From Lingula anatina (taxonomy: Eukaryota; Brachiopoda; Lingulata; Lingulida; Lingulidae): DNA of 64,000 nucleotides. The notes under the pieces are model-generated. The model was not told the DNA's origin. It did not search any database and saw nothing but the letters and a program-made list of their open reading frames with translations. The position numbers and the translations under genes are program-made. Shown here piece after piece: positions 36,223 to 50,200 of this stretch. The stretch is taken from NCBI RefSeq assembly GCF_001039355.2, contig NW_019775391.1, positions 263,805 to 327,804 of the forward strand. Direction: 5' to 3'. How positions within the stretch are numbered: position 1 is the stretch's first letter; each line of letters begins with the position of its first letter.

Positions 36223-37656
36223 TGTGCAATTCGTGGTGCGTGGGAGGATCTCACAGGCCAATGGACAAGCTGTCAAATACAGGAGAAACAAGAGAAGTGC
36301 TGTATTCGTTTAGAATGTAGGGGCACATTAAGTGGGGGGAGGGGAGGGGATGGGGGGGGGGGGGAAGAGCAGCATTCAGGAAATACTTGCCAGGGATGTG
36401 AATATTGAAATTCTTTCTTGAGCTGAATGCTGCTGGTATTGTTGGTAGGGGGGGAGGGGGTTGTAATATGCCAAAATGTTGGCTAATTTTTGAGGCAGAT
36501 GAATTTTTGTGCCACATAATAAAATACAAAGAGACTTCATTTGACCTTTTGCTTTAATTTCAATTTTGGTAACTGGGACAGGCCTTTTATGTGCAACATG
36601 TGATGATAATAACAAAGAAAAGTTCTGATTGAATCAGCAACTTTGTTCCTGCATTTCTCCTGTTAGTGTCTGAAAGCAAGTTGAAGAAATGCTGAATCCA
36701 AACAAGTATGGAGAACATTCAAATACCCTTATGTGTGCATGTATCATGACATCTATATATTATAAGTACAGGCACTTAATTCTGTGGATAGAGGCAAAAC
36801 AACTAAAGTGGATCTCCTCAGCTATTTGGTTGTTTTTATCATCAATATTGTTTCAGTCTTTGTGTTTTATTTTTAATGTTTGGGAGTAAGATGGATTAAA
36901 AAGGTTTTTTATGGTGCATGCCTGAGTTGGAGAGCACTGTATATATATATACATACATACCTGCCATCATGCAGCTTATAGCAACTGTAGAACATTCTCA
37001 CAGGCCATTGAACTTTCAAATGTATCAGAGTTTGTTTGAAAAAAAAAACAGAGTAATTAAGGCATGATGATTTTAAACAGGGTGCTTCAGGGACTTTCAA
37101 ATTTGTTGTATCAATAAAGACAAAATGGTGTGGATAGGGAAATGCAAATAAATTTCAATGGTAATTAAAGCACAGTTGACTGAAGAACAAACAACTTGAA
37201 AACTTCAATAGTTTATTTGTAGCTGTGTTAGTAGGACAAAGATCAAAAATGTTTTTGTCTTATTATCAGAAAATTGTGGGCAAATTTGAATTTTTTGCAC
37301 ATAGTTGAAGAAAAAAACCTTTGCCATTGGTTTCCTTGTATTCAGCTAAAAATGTAAAACATTTTCCTTTATGAGATTTTTAAAATTTTTTATGCATCAT
37401 ATTCTTTTTCTGATATGGATAATAATGTATTGCTTTATGTATATGTTAATTCAGCCGGAGACTTACTGAAATTGATTTCACCAGATTAGTAATCTATCAG
37501 TTTACCTTTCCAACAATTTAAGCCTTTTAAAGAGTCCTCTGTAGTAGAATTATGTGGACAATTATAGTTGATTCAATGGAGTACATCTATGGTAATAGTT
37601 GTCTTTAGCAAGTTCCCAATGTGGATGGAGGCTAAAACAGTTATATAGAGTCCTGG
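36223..37656 (+). other. Probable 3' UTR and spacer of UBE2E
   Basis: It has a G-rich tract at 36330-36365 and AATAAA signals at 36518-36523 and 37113-37118. No other gene is visible. Confidence 0.5.
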
Positions 37657-37658
37657 TA

Positions 37659-38192
37659 CGAGGGTTGATTGATAAGTAGTGAGCCTCGTGTGGAAGGGGT
37701 TAAGCAGGGATATCCCTTTTCAGCCCTTCTATTCCCTGACTATTTAAAGGTGTGTAGCCGAAGTTTGGTGTCATTTGGTTAGTTTATGTTGACGAGGTAG
37801 CACTCTCAAATAAGCAAGGCAAGTGACTTTTGCAAAATGCCCCTGCTCACAAGTCTGTCATTGCCATGGCTGCAATCAACGAGTGTGGCTTTGAACTGAT
37901 AGAACATTAACCTTATTTGCCTGATCTTGCTCCCTCTGACTATTATCTATTTCCCAAATTGAAAAAGGCCATTTCAGGTACTCACTTTGTGTCAGATGAT
38001 GACGTCATACGTGAAGTGGAGGGGTTTCTGAACGGCCAAGAGAAGGGCTTCTTGAAAAGTGGCATAGAGGCTCTCAAAACTCGCTGGCAAAAGTGTATAG
38101 ATACTCAAGGAGACTGTTGAAAAATAAAGAAAAATACTTGTAAAATGTGTACCCCTTCTATATGAGGCTCACTACTTATCAATCAACCCTCG
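37659..38192 (+). mobile_element. Mariner transposon, internally deleted
   Basis: The left end cgagggttgattgataagta (then gtgagcctcgtg) is mirrored at the right end by tacttatcaatcaaccctcg, about 30 bp of inverted repeat. TA on each side (37657-37658 and 38193-38194) is the mariner target duplication. At 534 bp it is far below the roughly 1.3 kb of a full element: most of the transposase gene is missing, but the ends look usable by a transposase in trans. Confidence 0.9.
37830..38120 (+). pseudogene. Mariner transposase C-terminal remnant
   Basis: One frame reads QNAPAHKSVIAMAAINECGF, a stop at 37908-37910, then PDLAPSDYYLFPKLKKAISG and on to a TGA at 38118. NAPAH follows the second catalytic Asp (here Gln), and APSDY holds the third Asp of the DD34D triad. 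The N-terminal DNA-binding domain and first Asp are gone, so it cannot encode an active enzyme. Confidence 0.85.
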
Positions 38193-38253
38193 TACAGTGT
38201 AGTAGATTTTGGTTACACTATTCTGAAGGTGGTCAGTATGATTGACTGACCAA

Positions 38254-38516
38254 GAGACCATTCCCAGACCCTATCGTACTAACTTAGGATCGAACTATCT
38301 CCAAGGGCATTCTCGCTAAAGTGAAATTAACTTGGGAGGTTTAGATGTCTGTCACGCCTGCTGAGGCTGATAGGGGGTAATTAACTATAGTTTATAATAT
38401 AGCAGCTTTAGTTAGTATCCCAGACGTCTAAGCCCATGGGCTGAAAGCAATTTAGCAAGGGACCCCATGGAGATGGACCGATCCTGTTAGATCAGTCTAG
38501 GGATGGGAACCCAGTC
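38254..38516. repeat. Fold-back family A (long form)
   Basis: Ends gagaccattcccagaccct and gggatgggaacccagtcc. Inner arms gatgtctgtcacgcctgctg and ttagtatcccagacgtctaa. About 260 bp. Confidence 0.75.
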
Positions 38517-41500
38517 CAATAGTTAATTAAAGGCTAACACATGCTCCTGAGGGTGAACCTTCATACAAAGCACATATGAAGTACTCACTTCCTGAAATGC
38601 AGTATTGCATCAATATTTCAGTTCAACAAGAGTCTCTGTCTGAATGTGGCATTAATTGTGGCCATTAATTGATACCTAGATACAAAAGCAGTCGCATTTA
38701 ACTAGTCATGATACGTTGACGCAGCATGCCAAAACTACTTACTGGCAGCATCTGGTCAATAATTTCAGTTTAATAACCAGATCTGCAGAATCAGTTATAG
38801 ATTGACACTTTACATTCTGAAATATCTTGATCTCTTTGTATAAAAAATATGGTTTGGATGAAATAAGATCAAGATCAATATCTTCTTTAGTGATTGAAGG
38901 AGATTGTGTACAGTGTGTATCTTGAAATATCCCATTTGAGAGTGTTGCAGCTCTTGATTGACATGGCTGGCACTCCTTTTACAAATTGATTGGAGCTTTT
39001 TTCACAGATATGGAACTGTCTAAAACTGTCATGGAATTGATAGGTATTCATATGGCAAATAAAGCCAAGTCTTGCTGTAGCCATGCCTTGAAGGTTATAT
39101 GGAATGTTGGAGATGCCCTTATGGGAACACAAAGTGCATTTTTTAAATAAAAATAGCATGCTCTCTGTATAGTGGTAAAAATTGCATGTAAGCAATTGCA
39201 TGTAAGCTTCATTTAAGAACCAAGTTGTTAATTATTATTCCTTTTACAATACAACAGCGATATAAATTGGATGTTTGAGCGCATTTGTTCCTTATGTTTT
39301 TTTGTCAGTCTTTAAGAAGTATATTTCTTCACTGGTCATAAAGCCTGGTAATTAAAGCTGTCAAATCAAAGTTTGTTGGAAAGAACTGAAAGCTAGATTG
39401 TCAGCCATATGAGTATACTATCTCTGTGGACATCTCCAGATACAACTACTACCACAAAACAATCTAGTAGTGACAGTGCTGCCATCTATCAGTCAAATCT
39501 GAGGAAGATCTCCAACCATGGAGATTGTAATCTAGCCATATATTGAAATGGCAGGGAAAGGCAATTTTTGTTACGATTGTATAATACATGTTTTGTTGCT
39601 TTTGTAAAATGTACAATTTTAGTTTGTGAAGTAATAAAAGTGATTATTATAATAAGCGCAAATGTTAGGGTTCTTAATGAAGTGTTTTTCAAATAAAAAA
39701 CAATATAACAGCTTCAATTTTTTCATGATAGCATATTGCAAACCAAATTTTTAATTTTTTAACCATTTTTTTTTCTCAGCCAGAGAGTATGGGCATTCTT
39801 CAAATATTTTCTTCATTTACACTGGCAGATTCAGAACATGGAGAAGGGAGAGGACAACAAAACATTAACGAAATTGGAATGTTTGTGACCTATCCTGAAA
39901 ATTAATTCATAAATTATTCTCAAAAGTCGAATACAAATCACAATAATTGTGCTCTTATAGAAATTTTGGCATACATAGACAGTTGAGAATGAAATGGCAC
40001 GCATCAGCTATGTAACTCAGATAATAAAGTCAATATTGAAAAGACCTACCTGTAATGTGAAAGCACCACAAAAAAACGTAAGCAGTATTCTACTGGAGTC
40101 TGATTATAGATTATATGCAAAGAATTTGTATTTACAAAATGGACATAGCTAGGTTTACAGTTTCTGGCTCTCCAAATCATCACAACCCGTCCAGTGCTTT
40201 AGCCTGTAACTATAGCAACAAGTGTTTGGAAGAAAAAAATGTATCGATCACCCTTGGGATCTAATGACCTAGTTGACTAGCATAAGAATTACAGTTATGA
40301 ACATGGATTTAAAAAAAACAACACTGAAGTCTTATATTTTAAAGAACGTTTTCTTTTTCATTCTTTTTATTTCTTGTAACGAAACATACTGGCATTGTGT
40401 CATAAATATAACAAGGTATAATTATGATATAGGTCTAGCTTCCACATGGGTGTATCCTGACAGTGTTAGGGTCCCTAGCCCAGGGCTTGGTTGTGTTAAA
40501 TTTTCACAATGAAAGTTGATTTGAAAATTCCCTAGCCAGAAGCAATATTACTACAAGTTCCAAAGCAAGACTACATTTGCCATGAGTCCCACAAGATGAA
40601 ATTGTATGAACAGTAGGTTCAACCATTCATGTTCACCACATGTCCACAGAACAATGCCCGTTCAGGCATCTCATGGCAAAAATATCCTAGGTTTGAGGGA
40701 CAAAGTCATTTTTATTTGTTTTAACACTGTAGGTGGAAATGGCTCTTTTTCTCTAAACTAGACTAGACTTTTAAGATGCCCCTCACAAACAAATTTAGGA
40801 CCAGAGCAGCCAGATGAATTTTTAATTGCAGACACATGAGAAAACAATGTTGAATCACTGAACAGTTAACTATTCATGCAGCTAAAGCACATGATAGCAG
40901 CATTACACCAATTCTACACTCAAATCAACACAAAAATAACACTAGTGCTGCACCTTACAAGTTTACCAGTTACAGACTTGTGCGCAACAACATGCAAAAA
41001 GCAGTTTTAATATGACATACATAAAAAACAGTATATGTACTACAAAAAATGCTCTGATGCTATATCAAAATAGTACATTTTGTAAGACAAATAATTCCAC
41101 TTTATTAATTTTGCAATTCTTCTTAAATGTGAATGAAAGCCAGCAAAACCAATGATTAAAGAAACATATCAATGGCCATTAAAATTTATGACCACAACTT
41201 AACTTGTGTATAGATTTAACAGTTCAAAAAGTTAGTCTTCACATTAAAAATATGAAAATATCACTGGGAACATAATGCATGCAATTAATGTGTCTTCTAG
41301 GAGACATATTATAACAATTAGATGTAAATATTTCAAATAAATGTATCATTATCCATACATCATTTAAGACTGAGACAGCAAGAATGTTAAAAAATTACAC
41401 TTCTGCAGCAAAACTTACAGTGATGAATTGATCTTTTTAATTGGGAAATTGTGAATTTTAGAGATACCATTTTTTTAGTAATAAATTATTGAAAGTGGTT

Positions 41501-41800
41501 GTAACAAAACTGAAAAGGGGCTAACTTTAAGTTCTATTGTAAATAATAGAAATACCACAAATGCCTCAAAAAAACATTCTCAATGATTTCAAAATAATGT
41601 TTATGAAAGATAAAAATTTTCCCCATTGAAAAGATCGAGCCATAACCATATATTTCTTTTTAAGCCAAACTACACAACAAACTAAATTAAAACTTATGCC
41701 AATCATTTGCTGATAATAATTTTGGAATGCTAATGGGAGATTCAGTCCCCGTTTAACTAAAACACCACAGTGTCACACTAACTTCAGTGCCCCTTTAACT
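38517..41800. other. Non-coding AT-rich stretch
   Basis: No splice-flanked coding frame and no clear element ends were seen on either strand. Confidence 0.4.
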
Positions 41801-41807
41801 AAAACTA

Positions 41808-42010
41808 TCGTTTAAAGGGTCATTCCCAATGAAAGGATCATTCTACGTAGATCATTCCAACTCCACAGGAACTCTTGCAGAATGCAATCAGATTATTCCA
41901 ATGTACTCGTATAATCACTCACTTTTTCTGTATTCTACACAATGCCAGGGGAGGCTGTCAATCTGATTGCATTTAGCGAGGAGTCCCCAAGCTGTCAGAC
42001 AGGTCTTCAT
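41808..42010. repeat. Fold-back family D
   Basis: Blocks aaagggtcattcccaatgaa, aactccacaggaactcttgc, aatgcaatcagatt on the left, and aatctgattgcatttagcga, agtccccaagctgtc on the right, as in the copy at 21.6 kb. The right end is less well kept. Confidence 0.55.
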
Positions 42011-42244
42011 AGAACAACAGTTTCACTGAGAGTGAGCTCCTAACTCCAGCCATAGACAACTTTATAGAGAAGCTTAGGCATGTTTCACTAAACAACTTTG
42101 GACCCAAAGTTACTAAGACCAAAAACATTCAAGTTTATCAAGTTAAAGGAGTAGTAGTCCAATTAGGTGATAAATGCACGTTTCATGTGAGAAAGAAATA
42201 AATTGTCAATATTTTGTCCGGCACAGTGTACAGTTACAATATTT

Positions 42245-42410
42245 TAGGTGGGCTACTAGAGCTGCTAGGGGGTAATTAATTATCGTTTAGCAGCTTCAGC
42301 AGGAGTGCCAGACATCTAAGCTGCTTAAGATGAAAACAATTTAGCGAGAAACCCCTCGGAGATAGATCGATCCTGTTAGATTGACCTATATATGGAAACC
42401 CAGTCCAATT
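42245..42410. repeat. Fold-back family A, right part only
   Basis: It begins inside the element (gctgctagggggtaattaat) and keeps the right arm (gccagacatctaagctgctt, aatttagcgagaaacccctc) and the end (atggaaacccagtcc). The left arm is missing. Confidence 0.65.
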
Positions 42411-43930
42411 TTTCTGTCTTAAGTCAACTAATTGGCCTTTAGTTCCTTTGTAAAACTACCTAAATAAAGTAATTTTTCTTCAGTCAACAGCTGGTTCATC
42501 TCTCACAGCCTTTGGAGAAATCATTCCAGGATGTCCAGTTTATCTCTCCACAAACTAAATCGGACTGTCCTCTTAATACCTTGCTTTCTCAAAAAAATCA
42601 TGATTTTTTTTCATGCATTACTATCATCATGTGCACATTTACCTTACATCTTACATAGAGTTTCTCTAATCTCATTCAAAATTAAACACTGAACACATGA
42701 ATTAATCAACTTTTTATCTACAGCAGAGTAAAAAGTCAATTGCAAATAAATATATTCAGACAGAATTGTATTTTGGCAATTAAGGGTTCGTTTCATAAGG
42801 TTGTTTCTCCTGTAAATTGCTACAAGACCTGTAATTGCTACACAGGTAAGGGATATCAACTTAACAACCTGAGAGTATTCAACGGGTTCTGCCCCCGAGC
42901 TGTAATGGCTGGTATCTCCTTTTTAAATTTAGGGATTGAATTTCTCAGTGGTCCTAAAATTTCTAAGGATGAGAACACAATTTCTCCATGATTTAACATC
43001 TATTGTTAACTGGATGCCGATGCATTTTGATTATTTCTTTTCAGCGGTTGTATACCACGTGTATAGAATATAATTGTATCTCTTTATTTTTAAGAACATC
43101 ATACAAATCTTCAGAGACAAATCACTGATTAGTTAATAAACTGAATCAGCACACCCTAAATAATATCTTTAATACAATATATTGCAATCTACCAAAATAT
43201 CAACAATATTCCAATAAACATAAATATATTAATGTTAATATCTTATTACCATAATGAAAAATTCATGGTTAAATTTTTGGGGCATGAAAATTACCTTAAT
43301 ATGTCAAAATGCAAAACATTATTTGATTGCAGCTCTTGGCCTCTCATTATGCCTAGTTAATCCAACATGAACATAGTATCTTCTTTAACATCAACAGCTT
43401 TAGGATACTGACAGTAACAACCTCTACCTGGCATATTACCTACAGTGCTTGCTACTAGAAACCAAAGAGGTTCACTGATGATGCAGGCAATTTGCCAGTT
43501 AACTTTGAAACCCAAGGTGTTTTCAGGGATTAAATGCCACAAGTGACAATGTGTGCACAATTGCTGACCCTATATTTTTGTACCAAGCAGCTGACCATTT
43601 TTCTGGCATTTCAAAAAAATCTCTCTTTTCACCTTTAATTCATCTCCTACTGAATGTGTGGTTAACCGTCGGCTGCTCGGGGCACTCCTATACCAGTACA
43701 TCATGAAATGTTCCAATGTAGTTCCCTTTTTTCACATTCATCCATAAAGGGAAAATAAAATCATTCAACAAACTTTAGAAATTAGATTCATAAATTTGTT
43801 ATCTGCAAATATTGGAAAGGTTCTCAAAATGCAATATTTCACTGCTTAGAGTAAAAAAAAAAAAAAAAGTTACTTGGCCAGTAATTCCTCCAAATAAAAT
43901 CACTCTTCGTGATTGGCAAGAGAATGCCGT
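42411..43930. other. Region downstream of the glucose transporter, 3' UTR likely
   Basis: It follows the distal terminal exon on the minus strand, so part is probably 3' UTR. No other gene is recognised. Confidence 0.4.
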
Positions 43931-44218
43931 TCACATCTGTGTCACCATATGATTGTCTTTTACTAATAAATTAGTGCTCTCATTGGCAGAATTACTCTCA
44001 GTGCTTGATCCATAGGTACCATTCTGGTCTGTCTTGCTTGTGATCCCTCTGGTGGCTGATTCACCAACTTCGACCGCAGCAGCATATTTACCAGTGAACA
44101 ATGACGCTATTTCATCAAATGTCTTGTTTTTAGTTTCTGGCAGGAATTTCCACAGGAAAATGGTACAAAGCAGCAGTAGCCCACTGAAGGGAAGGAAGCT
44201 GTAGACCCCCAGCGCTTT
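43931..44218 (-). CDS. SLC2A: GLUT terminal exon, distal (long C-terminus)
   Basis: Acceptor ctcctgcctctcttccag, 95 codons and TGA. It encodes [20 protein letters not shown], then [20 protein letters not shown] and a 46-residue Ser/Asn/Thr-rich tail ending DNHMVTQM. It is paralogous to the proximal terminal exon (same helix and PETK block) but clearly diverged at DNA level, so it is an old exon duplicate. The last three residues TQM match a class I PDZ ligand pattern, as GLUT1 ends in a PDZ ligand. Confidence 0.85.
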   Translation of the reverse strand, partial: KALGVYSFLPFSGLLLLCTIFLWKFLPETKNKTFDEIASLFTGKYAAAVEVGESATRGITSKTDQNGTYGSSTESNSANESTNLLVKDNHMVTQM

Positions 44219-47200
44219 CTGGAAGAGAGGCAGGAGATAGAGGGTGCTAGTATCTACAAGCAAGTGATATGAATTGTAAGAATCTACGCTAAAACTATCA
44301 CACATTGCATATATGGTTGGGGAAAATCACTGGAATTTATTTCTGGAGTGCATTTAAACTACATCAAATCTGGCCATATTTGATAGACATTCTGCCACTC
44401 ATCATTTATTGGCCAAAGACATGTATATATGTATTGGTACAAATTAGATACACCACGAGTCAGCGGGATGTATGTGATATACACAGGAGTTTGAAGTAAG
44501 GGTGAATCTCACATATGATTTGTTGACTCGAGGTGTGTCTCACTAATTCTATGGTGTAGGTGGTGAAGTAAGGTCCCAGGTGTGCACAACTGGCAATCAG
44601 ATACATATAACCTGTTCAGTCTGGGACATTATAGTCACTGGTCTGAAACCGCAGCCAGTAAAATTTTGTTAAGACCAGTAGACATTTCAGAATGAGTGAA
44701 TTTAGTGGTCTGACATGGCCAATAGATTTTTTTCTATAAGCTTTTTTAAAGATCTTTTGGTTTGATTGAATTTTTTCTGAAATGTAACTGCAAAATGATT
44801 ATAAATAAAAAAAAAACTTTGACAAAATCAAGGTCTTGCTATTACTTTTTTTAAGCAATAGGGGAAAATCTCCAGCCTAGCTGAAATTTTTATTGGGACT
44901 AGTAGATTTTAGGAAAGTGGTGTTTGAAAAGTTTATAACACGGACAGCCGATTTATGCCAGACACATGCAAAACATCCACCTTAGTTCAATTGAATAAAT
45001 GAATAGAAATTATCCATGATAGCTTTAAATGGGACAGCCAGTGCTGTGTGATATCATACTTCGTCAGGGGCGGATTAGGGCCATCTTATGGTTCTTCTGG
45101 AAGACGGTCAGATTTTCAAGTTTACATTCACTGGTATACCTAATTCTTTTTCTGTCAGTAGTCGATCAAAAATGGAGGATAGATCAACAATTTGGAAGAC
45201 TGTCAGAAAATATCTCTGGATCCGCCCCTGTTTGTGGATATCTGTGCTCTTGGGGAGATATTTAGTTATCTTCGGTTACCCACAGAATTCTGACTTGGAC
45301 CTAATTACATAATCAACCATAATTTAGGAAAATTACACCTAAATGAACCTTTTTGAAAGAAGGAAATTATAAAGTGTTCTATTCTAGCACAAACAAATCA
45401 CCAGTAAAAACCACAGGTTGTAAAGAAAGCAAAGAAGCACATTTCTGGCAGGAAAAAATTGAAGCTGGCACAGAAAATAGACATTTTAACACAAACGGAG
45501 ACATTTCAGTAAATAATTTCTTTTGTAAAAATAATCTGATAATGTCGATTATCAAAGCAAACCTTCCTTTTTCATCAAGCAAAGCCTCTAAAAATTGAAT
45601 ACAAAATTAATATAGTTTGGCACTTAGGGACAAAAATCCCCAAATACATGCAAATTAATAAAAAAAACAATACCTTTGGCAAAAATGATCCTTAGCTGAT
45701 TTTTGGAAGGAACACGTCTTTTTACCAAATCAAGCCATCAGCACATATATATGAGGCAAACATGAGTAAAACACATGCAAAAATGAATAAATAATGAAAA
45801 TCTGATCAAGTCTGATCATGCTGATTTTTGAAAGAAACCTGCTTTTTTACCAATCAAAGCCACTCAAAGTAAAAAAAAAAATGGTTTGGCAGCTTTAGTG
45901 AGCACATCAGATGTGTCGGACAGAGACGACGCAGACAGCCAGTGTTCAGAATATATACAGACACATACAGTGTCTGTACATAAAAAGAATTTGCATTTGA
46001 ACCAGGAGTGAAGAAAAGCTAAAGCATAAGCTTGGGTTTTAGCACTAGCATTAATGTTTCACACTGTATCACTTCCAAGTAGACATTTATGTCATATACA
46101 GCACTACTTGCGTTCAGAGATTTTTCTGTATACTTTATAGGAAAAGGGGTCCCAATGAGTGTTTTCATTACCTGTGAAAGATTTTTTCCTGACATGCATG
46201 AAATGTTCATATTTTTAGTATAATCTGTGAAAAACCCATTCCTGCAACTTGTGAATGCAGCTTTTTAATTCTTTATCATTAGTAAAATGTTATTACACTC
46301 ACTGACTTGTGATTTCCAACTTGTGTTTCCTACATTTTCAGTGAGATATGAATCAAGTTTTATTTACTGTGATGTGATTTTATTTCCCGAGAACTGTGAT
46401 CACTACCCCCCAATGGGACTCTCATGACATCCTACATTAATTCTTTCAATACTGAAAATAAAACAGTGAGCAGACACCTTGTTCAATGTCTTTATTTCAT
46501 ATCAAAAGGAACATTTATTGACAGATAAAAGTATGCCTAAGATTAAGAACTTTAAAAATTGCTAAATATTCAAATCTCTTGGTGTTTCATAAATAAAGAT
46601 TTGTAAGATTTTTTTTTTCAAAATTAGGGTTGATCAAAATCAACCTTCATTTCATATCAAAATTTATCATATAATAAAGTCAAAGATTCAAGCACTTAAA
46701 AATTGCTAAATATCCAAATGGTTTATGAATGATTGGCATTTTTTCATAGTTATGGATGGTCAAAATCAATATACAACAACAAGAAAAAATCCATGAGTAA
46801 TTTCAAAACTATAAAAATGATCACTCTTCCTACCCTAAAATGTATCTTATTTTTGGTATTCTTATAAACAAAAACTTTCAAAACCTCAGTTACAGCAGAC
46901 TCACCAATATTTTGGTCGTGAAATAAAAGTTGTGAAAAAACTGATTTGAATTTTTTGTCATAAATGAAACTGAATGTGTACATTAAGTTATAAATATTAA
47001 CAGCTTATAATACATTAAAAAAAGCAAATCCTATTTTGATTACACAACTTAAATATACATAGAAAAAAAGGTTTGCTACTTAGGACATTGTCATAAGTAT
47101 ACCAATATTTTTTGTGCGTTAGCAATATCTGATAAATGAACACATTTAGACAAGTTTAGACAAGTTAACACAACACTGCTGTATAGTAAGTATAAACAGA

Positions 47201-50200
47201 CTGTTAGAAGGAGTATTTGGATTAGTTACTGGGGGGGGGGGGGGGCTATTTCAGGACAGCACAATTAAGGTGTAAATTGTCTGCACTGTAGGTTGTTAAT
47301 GAACTGACCATTGTTAAACAATGCTCTTCTTACCTAGCAACACCTTGTTATAGAAGAGTTCATTAAATCTTCATCACAAATACAAAGGTGGATTTTGTCC
47401 AAACATCAGTATCAATGACATTCATTATCAAACAATGAACTTATGGAACCGACCCCTGATTGTTGTTTTACACAACTTGGGGGTGCTTGACAGTCCAAAT
47501 ATCTCCTCTCAGAACTAAATTAGAATTTTACAAGATCTTTATGACTTTATCACAAATGTCACAGTTTTGCCAGATTTCAAACTGAAATATCTTTAGCCTC
47601 AAATATGAATAAAATTATCAAAATTTCAAACCCTGTATTGTTTTTTTTTTTTTAAACATTGCAAGCTTCTGTTACCCTGGTCACTGCTGTAAAAGATGAC
47701 TTCATACTAAAAAAAGTCTAGAAAACCCCTGCTTATAAGCTCAATGTTATTTCTTTTCGTAAAACAAAATGATTTAATATCCACATCATACTAGTCATAT
47801 TAGTAATATCACACAAACAATGAAGAGAGAATTAATACAGTTTAACATATCATGTTAGCCAATCTATACACAAAGTCCTAAAGTCTGACACTTTCAATCT
47901 TCTCACCCTTTCTAAAAATTGAGCTTATCTCTTCAAATGTTTTGTTTTTAGTTTCCGGAAGCAAGCGAAACAAGATAAAGAAACATATAATCAATAAGCC
48001 GGTAAAAGGAAGAAAGGAATAAACGCCCAAGGCACCCTGGAAAATGGAAGGAAAAAAAAGGAAAAAATATAAATAAAATAGTAAATGAAGATGGAAATGA
48101 ACAAACTTAAAAATAGGCAAAGTTTTCAAATATTAAAAAGAACTAGCTGGCATGATACATTTTTGATGAGAAAAAATTGTTAGTTGTTAAAATTCCTTAA
48201 ATGCTAGGCAATATTACATTTTCATAAATATCTGGTTACTATTAGCTCTTTTGTGAAAAAAAAACAGCAAAGAACTATGCAAATAACCAAAGTGTGTCAA
48301 CAACATTTGTATTAGTTGCAAAAAGGTACTAATTTATTAGTTTTGTATCTATATTGAGAGCATTCACATCGAGAAAAGCCGAGGTCTAGCAAGGCCGAGA
48401 CCTAAATATGGCGGACCTACATGAAAGGAAAGCCGTGTAATCCTTTAATGGTCTCTAAGTGACATTCAGTGACATGTGAATGCTCTCATTGTTAATTAAT
48501 GTTATTCAGAAATTAAAGATGTTAATATACTATTGTTAATCTGTTAGTGTTCATCAACAAGTCAGTTCAAAAACTGATATTTAGTCAGAATGTTGTAGTA
48601 GAAGCCCCAAAAAGATATTCATGATACTTCAATTCCTGATCTTCTCATTTTTTTTTGTTACAATAATTCTTTTTTCGGGGATAGGGGGGAGGGGGGGTAA
48701 CCCAAAAACAGTAACTAAAATCACATACTTGAAGGGATGTATTTTTACTGCATGCATAATTTGTTCTTTGAATTCCTCAAGCTTAAAACCAAATTATTCG
48801 TAAACAAATCTTGAAATGCTTTTACCTGCATTGGAGGGAAAGCCAGTCCCACAGCAAAATTAGCCGTCCAGTTGGTCAACACACCGAAACTGACCGCAGC
48901 TGCACGAGGCCCCTGGGAGAATAGCTCTGCCACAATCATCCATGGAATAGAGCCTGACAAAAGAGACGAGAAGTATTTTTTGTTATCCCAAATGCCAATG
49001 ACAAATTAGTTAAAAGGCAACATTATTATTTAAAATGGCAACGATCAATCTTGGAATAAAATGGAGCTAAAAAAGAACCTGATTTTTACAGGTTAAGATA
49101 GGGATAAATAATCTACGGCTATTGTTATTTTGATTTTATTTCTTCCCAAATATGCCTACCTGGTCCTAGGGCAAAGAACACAACAAAAAGCAGCGCACTG
49201 GCCACACTAATATAGCTGAACCATTGCACTAAATTCTGAAAATTTAAATCATAAAGCATTATTGACTACTGCAGGCACACAAATGAACACCGAGATGGTT
49301 GTTTTAATGTCTGATTTTGGATATTTACACCCAAAAATATGACACTATTTTGAACAATACGGTTAACTTAAGGTTTGTTTTATTTTTTTACAACTGCCTA
49401 AAAAAACTTTCCTAAACAAAATTTGGCTCAATTCAAAATTACCTTATACTAGCCTTAATGTCAAAAAAAACTTGAACATTTGTGCACACTTAACATATTA
49501 TTACTTCTGAATCAATAATTATAATTACAATAAAAATGATAAGCATCTACTTATTTTATCACATTTTTCTCAGAAACACTGAACCTCAGAATATTTACCT
49601 GTAAAGCCATGCTGATAGTCAATAATATTCCCAGCACTAACATCCCTAGCAGACCAATCAAGTGGAGTGTCCGGCGTCCAGCTCGGTCCATCAAGGGGAT
49701 GGTCACAAAGGTCATGATGACCATTATTCCACCCACCCCCACCGTCAGGTAAGAGGCAAGTTTCTGATCATCAATACCTGCTTCTGTAAACAGGCTTGTT
49801 GAATAGTAGAACACCTGTAAGGTGTAACATTGTGAAATTTAGAAACTATATCATATTATATTATATTAGAATAAGGGTTTCAATTTGTCCTGAGCAAATG
49901 AAAAAGAAAATGAAGTTATTTCCCTTGCAGTGCTTACCAAGTATCACTATGTGAGATGCCAAAAAATTTTCAATTTTGTTGCCACCACTCAATGGGAATG
50001 TTATAATTTTAAAAAGAGATTGAAAAAATAACAGGATTTGTAAAATCTACAATTTTCCCCCTTTGAAAAGATCACGTCACTACCATAATGCAATGTCTGT
50101 TTACTTACGACAAGGATGCCAGACAACTGTTGCGAGAGATGCATCACCACACTGACCAGCAGAGGCTGACGTAATGTGGCAGTCCTGAATAACTGAATCA

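Noticed and set aside
36251-36615. Pro-rich minus-strand frames after UBE2E
   Set aside because: Arise from the G-rich 3' UTR tract; no conserved protein.
44305-44499. Plus-strand frame starting near the distal GLUT exon
   Set aside because: Intron sequence on the opposite strand, no similarity to any transporter part.
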